A DNA stretch of 19,120 nucleotides from SXRF01 sp039808985 (lineage in GTDB: Bacteria; Pseudomonadota; Alphaproteobacteria; Rickettsiales; SXRF01), in the NCBI GenBank assembly GCA_039808985.1, contig JBDHUC010000036.1, forward strand, positions 1-19,120. The letters are read 5' to 3'. The notes below the pieces were generated by a model that saw nothing but the letters and a program-made list of their open reading frames with translations, had not been told where the DNA came from and did not search any database. A program made the translations under genes and the position numbers. Shown piece after piece: positions 1 through 7,358 of the stretch. Positions within the stretch are counted from its first letter, which is position 1. Each line of letters begins with the position of its first letter.

Positions 1-35
1 GTAGGTCATCTGTTCAAATCAGATAAGCGGCACCA
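1..35 (+). tRNA. tRNA-Thr, 3' part only (cut by window start)
   Basis: A tRNA 3' half is visible. It has a perfect 5-bp T stem (ATCTG/CAGAT) closing a TTCAAAT loop, then a 7-nt acceptor strand AAGCGGC, discriminator A and an encoded CCA. The anticodon lies outside the window. The identical copy at 102-136 continues upstream into a CTTGTAA anticodon loop, so threonine (anticodon TGT) is inferred for this one too. Whether this copy is intact cannot be seen. Confidence 0.7.
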
Positions 36-84
36 TTCCCTAATTTGCGGTTGCTCTTAAATTATCTGCTCGCAGTAGCTCGCA

Positions 85-136
85 GCGGCGCCTTGTAAGC
101 CGTAGGTCATCTGTTCAAATCAGATAAGCGGCACCA
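85..136 (+). pseudogene. tRNA-Thr 3'-half duplicate with defective 5' half
   Basis: Positions 102-136 repeat positions 1-35 base for base. Upstream, GCGGC (85-89) and GCCGT (99-103) form an anticodon stem around CTTGTAA (anticodon TGT, Thr). However, the loop is 9 nt because of two extra bases (GC, 90-91). The sequence before it (about 48-84) cannot pair with acceptor strand AAGCGGC, which needs GCCGCTT, and it has no D stem: GCTCGCAG simply occurs twice. It is therefore not a normal tRNA gene. It fits a tRNA-derived att repeat left by site-specific integration, or a decayed tandem copy. Confidence 0.6.
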
Positions 137-163
137 CCCTACCATCTGTAAAATAAAGCATTT

Positions 164-193
164 TTGACGCAGCACCTGTATTGCCTTCATTAT
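164..193 (+). promoter_or_regulatory. weak candidate promoter for the GH13-PfkB gene
   Basis: TTGACG (164-169) is followed after 18 nt by CATTAT (188-193), four of six matches to a -10 box. A second possibility is TTGTCA at 195-200 with TATAGC at 220-225. The gap 137-279 is otherwise AT-rich with no ORF. An AGGGAG motif at 249-254 is too far from the ATG at 280 to be its ribosome binding site. Confidence 0.3.
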
Positions 194-279
194 ATTGTCA
201 TAAAAAATTAACATGACTTTATAGCTAAACTCCGTCTTAATTCCTGACAGGGAGAATATCTGTAAGTTTAAGAATTAAA

Positions 280-3156
280 ATGAAAAAAAACCATGCCCCG
301 GAAGTTATTTATCAGGTTTACCCAGCGTCATTCAATGACAGCAATGGTGACGGCCATGGTGATTTAAAAGGCATAACCCAGAAGCTTGACTATATAAAGA
401 GCCTGGGCGTTGACGCGATATGGATATCCCCATTCTTCGAGTCGCCACCTGGCAAGGCAGGCGATGGCGGCTACGCAATAAACGATTACCGCAAGATCGG
501 CCAAAACTTCGGCAACATGGAGGATTTCGACAACCTCCTTAAAAAGGCCCATGAGAAAGGCCTGCGCATCTACACCGATTTTGTTATGTGCCACACTTCA
601 GACGAACATGAATGGTTCAAAAAAAGCGTGAACCGCGAGCCGGGATATGAAGACCGTTACGTATGGTCAGACGGTAGGAGAAACGAAAAAAATGGCGAAT
701 TAATACTGGTCGATGGCAAGCCAATCCCGCCAAATAACTGGCTCTCTACTTTTGGCGGTTCCGCCTGGGAATTTAACGATACAAGAAAACAATTCTACCT
801 TCATCACTTTGCTAAAAGCCAGCCTGCCCTGAATGCCAACAACGATAACGTTCAGGATAAAGTTATTGGGGAAATGAAATTCTGGCTCGATAGGGGAGTA
901 GATGGGTTGCGGCTTGATGCCCTGCCATTTGCTAATTATAATCCGGGGCTGAAAGATAATACCTGGCGCTACAACAGCAATTCCTGGGATGCGCAATATT
1001 TCAACCATAGTATCTGCCAGCCGCAAACCGTAGAATATGTAGCGAAAATCCGTAAGATGTTCGATAAATATCCTGGAAAGATTACCATAGGGGAATCAAT
1101 AGCAGGCAGGGATGGCGGCTACAATCCCATGCCGGTGGCCAGGGATTATGTAAACCCGGAAACAGGTCTTCACACCTGCTACACCGAGCGCCTGTACTGG
1201 AGATACCCATCAGCCTCCGAACTCAAGGGAAAATTCGAGTATGCGCTGAAAGAATTTCCCAACGGCGCCTTTTGCAATATGCTGAGCAACCATGATTTTG
1301 CGCGCATAGACCCAGCCTTACTGCCGGAGAACATACCAGAGGATCTGCGCAAATCAGCCTATAAACAATTAATGGCGATCAATTTATCCCTGCCCGGCTA
1401 TGTCTGCATTTATCAGGGTGATGAGCTGGGGTTAGCTAATGCTATTCTACATAAAGACATACCCGGCGACAAAATAAAAGACCTGGCTGATAACGGACGG
1501 CGAGATGGCTCGCGCACACCAATGCCCTGGGATAGCAGCAAGCCCAATGCCGGATTTTCCACCTCTGATGATCCTTACCTGCCGGTTCCCAAAAATCATT
1601 ATGCAAGCGCAGTCAACGAGCAGGAAAGCGAACGCAACTCGATTCTCCACTTCACAAGGGAAATAATCGCCGACCGCAAAAGCAACCCAGCGCTTCAAGA
1701 AGGCACAACCAAAATATTAAATACACCCGAACCTATTTTCGCCTTTACCCGCCATATTGATGAACATACCGACGAAAATGGCAAGAAAATCCCTGCCCAG
1801 ACTGTTCTTTTCATGGCGAATATGGGAATACATACCCAGATGGTAAGCCCATCGAGTTTCCTTGACGAAAAAACGATGAAGACCCTAAATCTGTCAGATG
1901 ACCCCATAATAATGAGTGGCTACAGCTATACCCGCCGTGGCCTGCTAAACCATAAAAAGACTCATGAGCTTGAAGCTTCTGAAAATGGCCATATCGGCAC
2001 TAATATTTTCGCCGCTGATATGCTACTGGCTGATGTTTTCCACCGCAAAGAGGATGCCGACGGTTTTATAAAAAAACATAACATACAGCCGATGCAAAGG
2101 CTAAGTATCGGGCAGGAGGAGCATAACGAACTATCGTCCCTGCCAGGCGACCACCGCAAAACCACCATTGGCGGCTCTACCCTGCTCACATTAAGCACCC
2201 TTAAAAAACTTAATCCCAATGTTAATGTTGATTATATGGGAATGGTTGCCGATGATGAGCACGGCAAGCTGATAAAAAACCATTTACAGGAAACAAAAAT
2301 AAACCTGCTTACGCCGAACTGGCCAGATGGAATAAAGCCTGAAACCGGAACAACACATATTATTAAAGACAATTCGCATGAAATACTGGCAACCTACAGC
2401 GGCGCTGCTACCGAAGCTTTATACAGGGCGCTGGATCACGACCCGCAACTACTGGAAAAAAGCATCAAAAAAGCTGATATTATTTATTTGCCCGGATCTA
2501 TCATGGAAAAATTCGGCAAAAGCTTCGTTGACGATATTCTCCACCTGCGCTGGAAACACAGAAAGGAATTGGTCTTGAGCCTGCCTGTGCACGCTAATTT
2601 CGGGCACGATGATCCCGATGTGTTCAAACGTCTTATACAAAGCTCGAATATAGTTGTGGGCAATGATGTTGAGTATTGCCGCATTTTTGGCATAGATGCG
2701 GCAAGGCCAACCAGCGATGCGCATATGGATATAGTAACCAAAGGCATTCAGGAAGCCTTTAAAGGGGAGATACTGCGTAATAATAGCATGCCCTGCAAGA
2801 GTGAGCCGGTAGCATTCATAACCCGCAATGATAAAGATGCGCTGCTGGTTACGGCTACAGAAGTCAAAAAAATACCTGTTGCAAAAATAAACAATGTAAA
2901 CCACTCACTTGGTTCTGGCGATACGGCAACCGCCGCCTTCCTCGATGCAGAACTGCGCGGCCTGACACATGAGCAATCCGCAAAATTCGCAATGGCCATG
3001 GGCGCTGAAAAAGCGCGGCAGAAAAACCACAGCCCTTATCTTGAAAACCCGGCAAACTCCAGGGAACTCGCCTTAAAACGCAATACCATGAATGACATTG
3101 CAAAATCATACAATCCGACTGCTAGCAAACATCCGCAAAGGGAAATGCGTATATAA
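280..3156 (+). CDS. GH13 alpha-glucosidase fused to PfkB-family kinase
   Basis: A 958-aa two-domain enzyme. Residues 1 to about 485 are a GH13 TIM barrel resembling alphaproteobacterial alpha-glucosidases (GH13_23-like). Visible motifs are VIYQVYPASF near the start, DFVMCHTSDEH (100-110), GLRLDAL with nucleophile D213, GES with acid/base E272, and NHD with D339. An RDGSRTPMPWD motif (408-418) and a short beta-rich C-domain to about 555 follow. From about 570 a PfkB/adenosine-kinase-like fold begins: a GG motif at 631-632, GMVADDEHG (654-662), and the GSGDTATAAF anion-hole motif with catalytic base D881. Both active sites look complete, so both halves are probably functional: hydrolysis or transfer of an alpha-glucoside, and phosphorylation of a sugar or nucleoside. 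No signal peptide is seen, so it is probably cytoplasmic. The ATG at 280 has only a weak AAG-type ribosome site. The gene converges on the SDR gene with a 4-bp gap and no terminator. The kinase substrate is unknown. Confidence 0.88.
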   Translation: MKKNHAPEVIYQVYPASFNDSNGDGHGDLKGITQKLDYIKSLGVDAIWISPFFESPPGKAGDGGYAINDYRKIGQNFGNMEDFDNLLKKAHEKGLRIYTDFVMCHTSDEHEWFKKSVNREPGYEDRYVWSDGRRNEKNGELILVDGKPIPPNNWLSTFGGSAWEFNDTRKQFYLHHFAKSQPALNANNDNVQDKVIGEMKFWLDRGVDGLRLDALPFANYNPGLKDNTWRYNSNSWDAQYFNHSICQPQTVEYVAKIRKMFDKYPGKITIGESIAGRDGGYNPMPVARDYVNPETGLHTCYTERLYWRYPSASELKGKFEYALKEFPNGAFCNMLSNHDFARIDPALLPENIPEDLRKSAYKQLMAINLSLPGYVCIYQGDELGLANAILHKDIPGDKIKDLADNGRRDGSRTPMPWDSSKPNAGFSTSDDPYLPVPKNHYASAVNEQESERNSILHFTREIIADRKSNPALQEGTTKILNTPEPIFAFTRHIDEHTDENGKKIPAQTVLFMANMGIHTQMVSPSSFLDEKTMKTLNLSDDPIIMSGYSYTRRGLLNHKKTHELEASENGHIGTNIFAADMLLADVFHRKEDADGFIKKHNIQPMQRLSIGQEEHNELSSLPGDHRKTTIGGSTLLTLSTLKKLNPNVNVDYMGMVADDEHGKLIKNHLQETKINLLTPNWPDGIKPETGTTHIIKDNSHEILATYSGAATEALYRALDHDPQLLEKSIKKADIIYLPGSIMEKFGKSFVDDILHLRWKHRKELVLSLPVHANFGHDDPDVFKRLIQSSNIVVGNDVEYCRIFGIDAARPTSDAHMDIVTKGIQEAFKGEILRNNSMPCKSEPVAFITRNDKDALLVTATEVKKIPVAKINNVNHSLGSGDTATAAFLDAELRGLTHEQSAKFAMAMGAEKARQKNHSPYLENPANSRELALKRNTMNDIAKSYNPTASKHPQREMRI

Positions 3157-3160
3157 ATAT

Positions 3161-4045
3161 TCAGCCATTGCCGCCAGAAAATTGGCCTTTAAGCCCATTG
3201 ACAATGCTGTTAAGCCCCTCGCGGTAAGTTGGATATAAGAGCTTCACCCCTAATTCCTGTTTTATTTTATCATTTTTCACGCGCCGGTTAGCACTGTAGA
3301 ACTCTTTTCCCATAGGAGAAAGCTCAGCCCTGTCAAAAGCTATAAGCTGAGGCACTGGTTTTCCTAATAATTCACAGGCGAATTTCACCACCTCATGCGC
3401 CGGTGCCGGTTCATCATCGCAAACATTATAAATAGATTTCGGATTTGGGTTATTCATTGACGCCAGAACTATCTGAGCTATGTCATCAACATTAATGCGC
3501 GAAAAAAACTGTCCCGGCTTATCAATACGCCGCGCAGTTCCTGCCAGTACATCATCAATAGCGCTACGCCCGGCCCCATAAATTCCGGCAAGGCGGAACA
3601 CATGCCCTCCCCGCCCTTTCCATTGCTCTTCTGCCTGCAAACGTCGCTTAAGCCTGTCATTATTCGGTCGCGGCTCACTTTCTTCATCTACCCATGCCCC
3701 GTCCCAATCACCATAAACACCGGTCGTAGAAAAATACCCAAGCCACTGCTCAAATTCCCTCGCCCCTTTGGGGAGAGGACCAGGGCGATGGGTAGATAAA
3801 TATTTTAGAACAACATCGCCATTTTCCTGTGGTGGGATGCTTGAGAGAATATGGGTTGAGCCTTCTATAATATTGGCTGGCACATTTCCAAACACAAAAG
3901 CATCTATCCCCTGTGCTTTAAGCAAAGCGCATTTCTCCTGCGAACGAACAGTTCCGTACACGGAATATCCCTGCTGCATCGCCACACGTGCAACAGCCTG
4001 CGAACTATAACCCAGGCCAAAAATAAACAGTGATTTTGCTACCAT
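3161..4045 (-). CDS. SDR-family NAD(P)-binding protein (YeeZ-like epimerase/dehydratase)
   Basis: A 294-aa single-domain Rossmann protein. It opens with a dinucleotide-binding motif GLGYSSQAVA (10-19). It has the YFSTTGVYGDWDGAWVDE block (104-121) shared by the YeeZ-like branch of atypical SDRs, and an FRLAGIYG motif further on. The substrate is unknown; family names such as NAD-dependent epimerase/dehydratase are general. Residues of about 84-98 (THRPGPLPKG and flanks) are encoded by an inserted palindromic repeat (see the repeat entry). They lie just before the conserved STTGVYG block, in a stretch that varies in relatives. It is the last gene of a minus-strand operon: its ATG overlaps the stop of the DUF486 gene by 7 nt (ATGGTAG), indicating translational coupling. 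Confidence 0.85.
   Translation of the reverse strand: MVAKSLFIFGLGYSSQAVARVAMQQGYSVYGTVRSQEKCALLKAQGIDAFVFGNVPANIIEGSTHILSSIPPQENGDVVLKYLSTHRPGPLPKGAREFEQWLGYFSTTGVYGDWDGAWVDEESEPRPNNDRLKRRLQAEEQWKGRGGHVFRLAGIYGAGRSAIDDVLAGTARRIDKPGQFFSRINVDDIAQIVLASMNNPNPKSIYNVCDDEPAPAHEVVKFACELLGKPVPQLIAFDRAELSPMGKEFYSANRRVKNDKIKQELGVKLLYPTYREGLNSIVNGLKGQFSGGNG
3757..3792. repeat. in-frame palindromic repeat inside the SDR gene
   Basis: The outer arms CCCTCGCCC (3757-3765) and GGGCGATGGG (3783-3792) are complementary apart from one bulged base. The middle contains CCCCTTTGGGG (3763-3773), itself self-complementary. The type resembles widespread bacterial repeats of the form CCCTCTCC...GGAGAGGG that often translate as PLPxGE/KGxR-like peptides. 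It also resembles, in behaviour, Rickettsia palindromic elements that insert in frame in genes. Here the minus-strand reading gives THRPGPLPKGAREFEQ and keeps the frame open. Confidence 0.65.
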
Positions 4046-4383
4046 TTATGGAATATCACAAATACGGCAGCGCATATCAAGGCAAAACCAACCAGATGAT
4101 TCCACGCCAGTGATTCGCCCAGATACAAAACTGAAAAAACTGCAAAAACCAGCAGCGTGATAACTTCCTGTATGGTTTTTAGCTCGGCTGCAGAAAAAAC
4201 ACTATGCCCATAACGATTGGCAGGAACCTGAAGGCAATACTCAAAAAACGCAATTCCCCAGCTTACAAAAATCACTATCCACAAAGGCGAGGCCTTATAT
4301 TTAAGATGCCCATACCACGCAAATGTCATGAATACATTGGAAAGCACCAGCATAGCGATAGTAAAAAGCGCTGTAGGATTCAT
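4039..4383 (-). CDS. DMT-type membrane protein, DUF486 family
   Basis: A 114-aa, almost wholly hydrophobic protein with four predicted membrane helices (about 5-24, 33-50, 69-87 and 94-112). It matches the DUF486 group of small drug/metabolite-transporter-like proteins, recognisable by the N-terminal NVFMTFAWYGHLK segment, the central EYCLQVPANRYGH motif and the AAELKTIQE stretch. The transported substrate is unknown and the protein probably acts as a dimer, like other four-helix DMT proteins (inference). Its ATG overlaps the preceding gene's stop in ATGA (4380-4383), and its stop overlaps the SDR start, so all three genes are translationally coupled. Confidence 0.85.
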   Translation of the reverse strand: MNPTALFTIAMLVLSNVFMTFAWYGHLKYKASPLWIVIFVSWGIAFFEYCLQVPANRYGHSVFSAAELKTIQEVITLLVFAVFSVLYLGESLAWNHLVGFALICAAVFVIFHKW

Positions 4384-4841
4384 GCACCAATTTCTTTGCC
4401 AGCCTGCTGCGCCTTACGCCCTTCCTCACGATCAGAAAAACTACTTGAGCCTTCCGATTGCCTTTGTGAATTCTGCTCACGAAGGAAATCATAATGCTTC
4501 TGGCTCCATTCATTATGCTTGGCCGCGCGCGTATAACGCACGAACCCGCCAATAGCAGAGGCAGCCGCAGTTACACCAAGTATCACGCCTAAATGTGTAC
4601 GCGCACCCTCCATTATCATTGGTATGCTGGTTCTTCCCGAAGATTTCGAGGCAGTTACCGCAGCCGAACCGATCATCGAAAGCAGCAGTCCCTGCACCGC
4701 ACTATGCGCTGCCCCAACAATGCCTTCAACCGGTGCGTTCACTTCGCGCAATTGCTCACCCATAACCATGACGCCGGAACCATCGCCGCCAAAAGCTATT
4801 CCCGGTTGGGCCTGCTGCGGTATATTGCGGTTATGTATCAT
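4380..4841 (-). CDS. hypothetical protein with two probable membrane segments
   Basis: A 153-aa protein I do not recognise. The N-terminus is glycine-rich and polar. Two small-residue-rich hydrophobic stretches (about 42-63 and 83-101, the second LGVILGVTAAASAIGGF) could span the membrane or form a hairpin. The C-terminal 50 residues are charged and glutamine/serine-rich (NSQRQSEGSSSFSDREEGRKAQQ). It has a strong Shine-Dalgarno, AAGGAG, 7 nt before the ATG (4849-4854 on the plus strand). It sits 15 nt after the J-domain gene and overlaps the DUF486 gene by 4 nt, so it is a real operon member. A role with the J-domain protein is only suggested by position and by both having a small-residue membrane segment. 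Confidence 0.72.
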   Translation of the reverse strand: MIHNRNIPQQAQPGIAFGGDGSGVMVMGEQLREVNAPVEGIVGAAHSAVQGLLLSMIGSAAVTASKSSGRTSIPMIMEGARTHLGVILGVTAAASAIGGFVRYTRAAKHNEWSQKHYDFLREQNSQRQSEGSSSFSDREEGRKAQQAGKEIGA

Positions 4842-4856
4842 ATAGTTTCTCCTTAA

Positions 4857-5771
4857 TTATACTGAAAGTGATGTCTGCGGTTTTTCTTTTGCCAATGCTT
4901 CCACATGGGACTGCGCCTGTTTTTTACGGTCGATATGTTTGGCAATTCCATATGCCAGCAATGTTGTGCCGGTAACTGTTGCAAAAATTATCGCGCCCTG
5001 CTTGATATGGCTGGCGTTTTTAAAGCTGCTGCTGGCATCATGCCATATACGCTCCGCTTTGCCCATATCTTCGCGGGCTTTGGCAGCATAGCCAATCCGC
5101 AGCCTGCTTGCTTTATCTACTTCTTCATAAAAATTGGTTTGTTTTCCAGAAAATTCCTTGAAAAAATTATTGAGATTGGTTTTTAAAGAAGGGTCAATTT
5201 CCGTTTTCCTTAAAATTTCACGGTACGCCTTAGTCTTGTCTAGGTTTTCAAGAACATTAAGCGCCTCATTGACTGCTTTTATGGCAATATCATTCCCATT
5301 GTGCAGGTCAGGATGCAGCTTTCGCAAAAGCGTACCCTTAGCTCTTTCTAAAAGTTTTTCTGATGGCAGGCCAGTACCTAATGCAGCATATTCCATGGCA
5401 GTAACACTGCCAGGCGCGTGCTTCTGTAATTGCTCGTTGATTAAAGAATGAGCCTTAATTGCTTTAGATGCTGCGCCAAGTTCTGCTTTCGAAACCCCTT
5501 GTGAATGGCCAAAACATTTTTTTATGAATTCTTCGGTAATGTTAAGCTCCGCCAGTTCTATTATATTCTCGCAAGTAACCCTTCCCAGGTGAGAAAATAA
5601 ATTTCTAAGGGCTGCGGATTCACCACTAAAAAGCCCTTCTATTATTCCGCCTTTTCCGAATCCATGGAATGAGGCCGATTCAAAGCTGCTGCCGCCTAAA
5701 AAATCCGCAGCGCCGCCTAAAGAATCAGCGCCTCCTCCAAAAAACTCGAATATATTTAGGTCTTCCAACAT
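4857..5771 (-). CDS. J-domain-containing membrane-anchored protein, function unknown
   Basis: A 304-aa protein. An in-frame TTG 6 nt upstream (5777) could give 306 aa, but the ATG at 5771 is the more natural start. The first 45 residues are Gly/Phe/Ser-rich and of low complexity. Residues about 133-188 look like a degenerate J domain: a helix (SEKLLERAKGTLLRK), the HPD tripeptide (153-155) that stimulates Hsp70, and a following helix (AIKAVNEALNVLENLDKTKAYREIL). A single membrane segment (about 259-277, AIIFATVTGTTLLAYGIA) lies near the C-terminus, after a charged helical stretch. This suggests a DnaK co-chaperone held at the inner membrane; the client is unknown. It is the first gene of the minus-strand operon, with a plausible promoter just upstream, and no Shine-Dalgarno is obvious. 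Confidence 0.7.
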   Translation of the reverse strand: MLEDLNIFEFFGGGADSLGGAADFLGGSSFESASFHGFGKGGIIEGLFSGESAALRNLFSHLGRVTCENIIELAELNITEEFIKKCFGHSQGVSKAELGAASKAIKAHSLINEQLQKHAPGSVTAMEYAALGTGLPSEKLLERAKGTLLRKLHPDLHNGNDIAIKAVNEALNVLENLDKTKAYREILRKTEIDPSLKTNLNNFFKEFSGKQTNFYEEVDKASRLRIGYAAKAREDMGKAERIWHDASSSFKNASHIKQGAIIFATVTGTTLLAYGIAKHIDRKKQAQSHVEALAKEKPQTSLSV

Positions 5772-5795
5772 AAACAAACCAGGCTATTTTTATAA

Positions 5796-5824
5796 TTTAT
5801 ACCTGGAGAATAGCATATAACCAA
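5796..5824 (-). promoter_or_regulatory. candidate sigma70 promoter of the J-protein operon
   Basis: On the minus strand, TTGGTT (5824-5819) is followed by exactly 17 nt and TATAAA (5801-5796), about 25 nt before the proposed ATG at 5771. An imperfect CCAGG...CCTGG repeat (5778-5782 and 5802-5806 on the plus strand) flanks the -10 box. The match is by eye only. Confidence 0.45.
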
Positions 5825-5858
5825 TCCCCATGCGTATTAAGCTTTTATGACATGCTTA

Positions 5859-5887
5859 AATGGCTATTTTACAGCAACCAAGCCATT
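5859..5887. other. inverted repeat between gatB and the J-protein operon
   Basis: AATGGCT (5859-5865) and AGCCATT (5881-5887) are perfect 7-bp arms around a 15-nt spacer, directly after the gatB stop. No uridine run follows on the minus strand, so this is at best a weak or rho-assisted transcript end. It could equally be chance. Confidence 0.25.
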
Positions 5888-5894
5888 GATATTG

Positions 5895-7358
5895 CTATAT
5901 ATCTAATTTTTGCTTCAGCAGGTCGTTAAGCATGGCTGGGTTAGCTTTTCCGCCGCTGGCCTTCATAACCTGCCCCACGAAGAAGCCAAACAGCTTATCC
6001 TTGCCCGAGCGATATTCGGCAACTTTATCAGCGTTTGCCGCCATAACTTCGTCGATTATCTTCTCGATAGCTCCGGTATCGGTTACCTGCTTAAGGCCTT
6101 TTTCTTCGACTATCACCAGCGCATCCTTCCCGGTTTCAAACATCAAATCCAGGACATCTTTTGCTATTTTTCCTGAAACAGTGTTGTCGGAAATAAGTTT
6201 CAGTAAGCCTGTAAGTTTTTGCGCAGTTATTGGTGAATCAGCAAGCTCAACTCCCATTTTATTCAGGCGCCCGAACAATTCCCCGGTCATCCAGTTAGCG
6301 GCCAGTTGCGGATCGTTATCGGCCGCAAGGATTTCATAGAACTGCGAATAAGCCTGCTCGGAAACTATAACCCCGGCATCATAAGCGGAAAGTTTATATT
6401 CGCTCATATAACGATTTTTCTTTGCATCAGGAAGCTCAGGCAAGCCGTCTTTTAGGGAATCGACATATTCCTGGGTAAATTCCAACGGCAACAAATCCGG
6501 GTCAGGGAAATAACGGTAATCATGCGCGTCTTCCTTGGTACGCATGGTACGGGTTTCACCTTTATTAGCATCAAACAACCTGGTTTCCTGCGAAACAGTG
6601 CCACCATTTTCTATAATATCAACCTGGCGCATTGCTTCATACTCAATCGCCTTATTCATAAAGCGCATGGAGTTAAGGTTTTTGATTTCACAGCGGGTCC
6701 CAAGTTCACCACCCGGCTTGCGCACCGAAACATTCGCATCGCAGCGCAGGTTTCCCTTTTCCATATCACCATCGCAGGTGCCTATATAACGCAGTATAGA
6801 GCGCAGTTTTTTCATATAGGCAACAGCTTCATCGGCTGAGCGCATGTCTGGTTCGGACACTATTTCCATAAGCGGGACACCAGCCCGGTTTAAATCAATG
6901 CAGGTATTTTTCGGCTTATATTCATGCAATGATTTTCCGGCATCCTGTTCGATATGGATGCGCGTCACGCCGACTTTTTTTACATCACCCGGCATGTCGA
7001 GGAGTATTTCCCCCTTACCAACGATAGGGTCTAAAAACTGTGAAATCTGGTAGCCCTGCGGCAAGTCTGGATAAAAATAATTCTTACGGTCAAAAATGCT
7101 TTTCAGATTGATTTTCGCACCCAGCGCCAGCCCGGTTTTTATTGCCTGCTCTACCGCCGCTTCATTAAGCACAGGCAGCATTCCAGGCATCCCGGCATCA
7201 ATGAATGAAACATTCTGGTTCGGCTCCTGCCCAAATTCAGTAGAAGCTGCTGAAAAAAGTTTCGACTCGGTGTTTATCTGCGCATGCACTTCCAGCCCGA
7301 TTATAATTTCCCAATCGCCTGTATTGCCTTTTATAAGGTTGTTTTTTTCATTGCTCAT
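5895..7358 (-). CDS. gatB: Asp-tRNA(Asn)/Glu-tRNA(Gln) amidotransferase subunit B
   Basis: A 487-aa protein, the usual GatB length. It binds mischarged Glu-tRNA(Gln) or Asp-tRNA(Asn), activates the acyl group with ATP and receives ammonia from GatA. Visible family signatures are EIIIGLEVHAQINTESKLFS (17-36), DRKNYFYPDLPQGYQISQF (90-108) and the DLNRAGVPLMEIVSEPDMRS block. The C-terminal third is the helical tail/YqeY-like tRNA-binding region, ending with the KASGGKANPAMLNDLLKQKL motif. It has a good Shine-Dalgarno (GGGAG) 8 nt before the ATG. The ATG overlaps the gatA stop by 4 nt. It is the last gene of the gatC-ORF66-gatA-gatB unit. Confidence 0.98.
   Translation of the reverse strand: MSNEKNNLIKGNTGDWEIIIGLEVHAQINTESKLFSAASTEFGQEPNQNVSFIDAGMPGMLPVLNEAAVEQAIKTGLALGAKINLKSIFDRKNYFYPDLPQGYQISQFLDPIVGKGEILLDMPGDVKKVGVTRIHIEQDAGKSLHEYKPKNTCIDLNRAGVPLMEIVSEPDMRSADEAVAYMKKLRSILRYIGTCDGDMEKGNLRCDANVSVRKPGGELGTRCEIKNLNSMRFMNKAIEYEAMRQVDIIENGGTVSQETRLFDANKGETRTMRTKEDAHDYRYFPDPDLLPLEFTQEYVDSLKDGLPELPDAKKNRYMSEYKLSAYDAGVIVSEQAYSQFYEILAADNDPQLAANWMTGELFGRLNKMGVELADSPITAQKLTGLLKLISDNTVSGKIAKDVLDLMFETGKDALVIVEEKGLKQVTDTGAIEKIIDEVMAANADKVAEYRSGKDKLFGFFVGQVMKASGGKANPAMLNDLLKQKLDI

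Noticed and set aside
1..136. Two direct repeats, considered as a CRISPR array
   Set aside because: There are only two units, the repeats are tRNA 3' ends, and there are no cas genes or further spacers.
577..612. Cys104 in GH13 conserved region I (DFVMCH) where many amylases have Asn
   Set aside because: GH13_23-type alpha-glucosidases, which this resembles, commonly have Ser at this position (xxSHTSDEH), so a small residue here is not a sign of inactivity.
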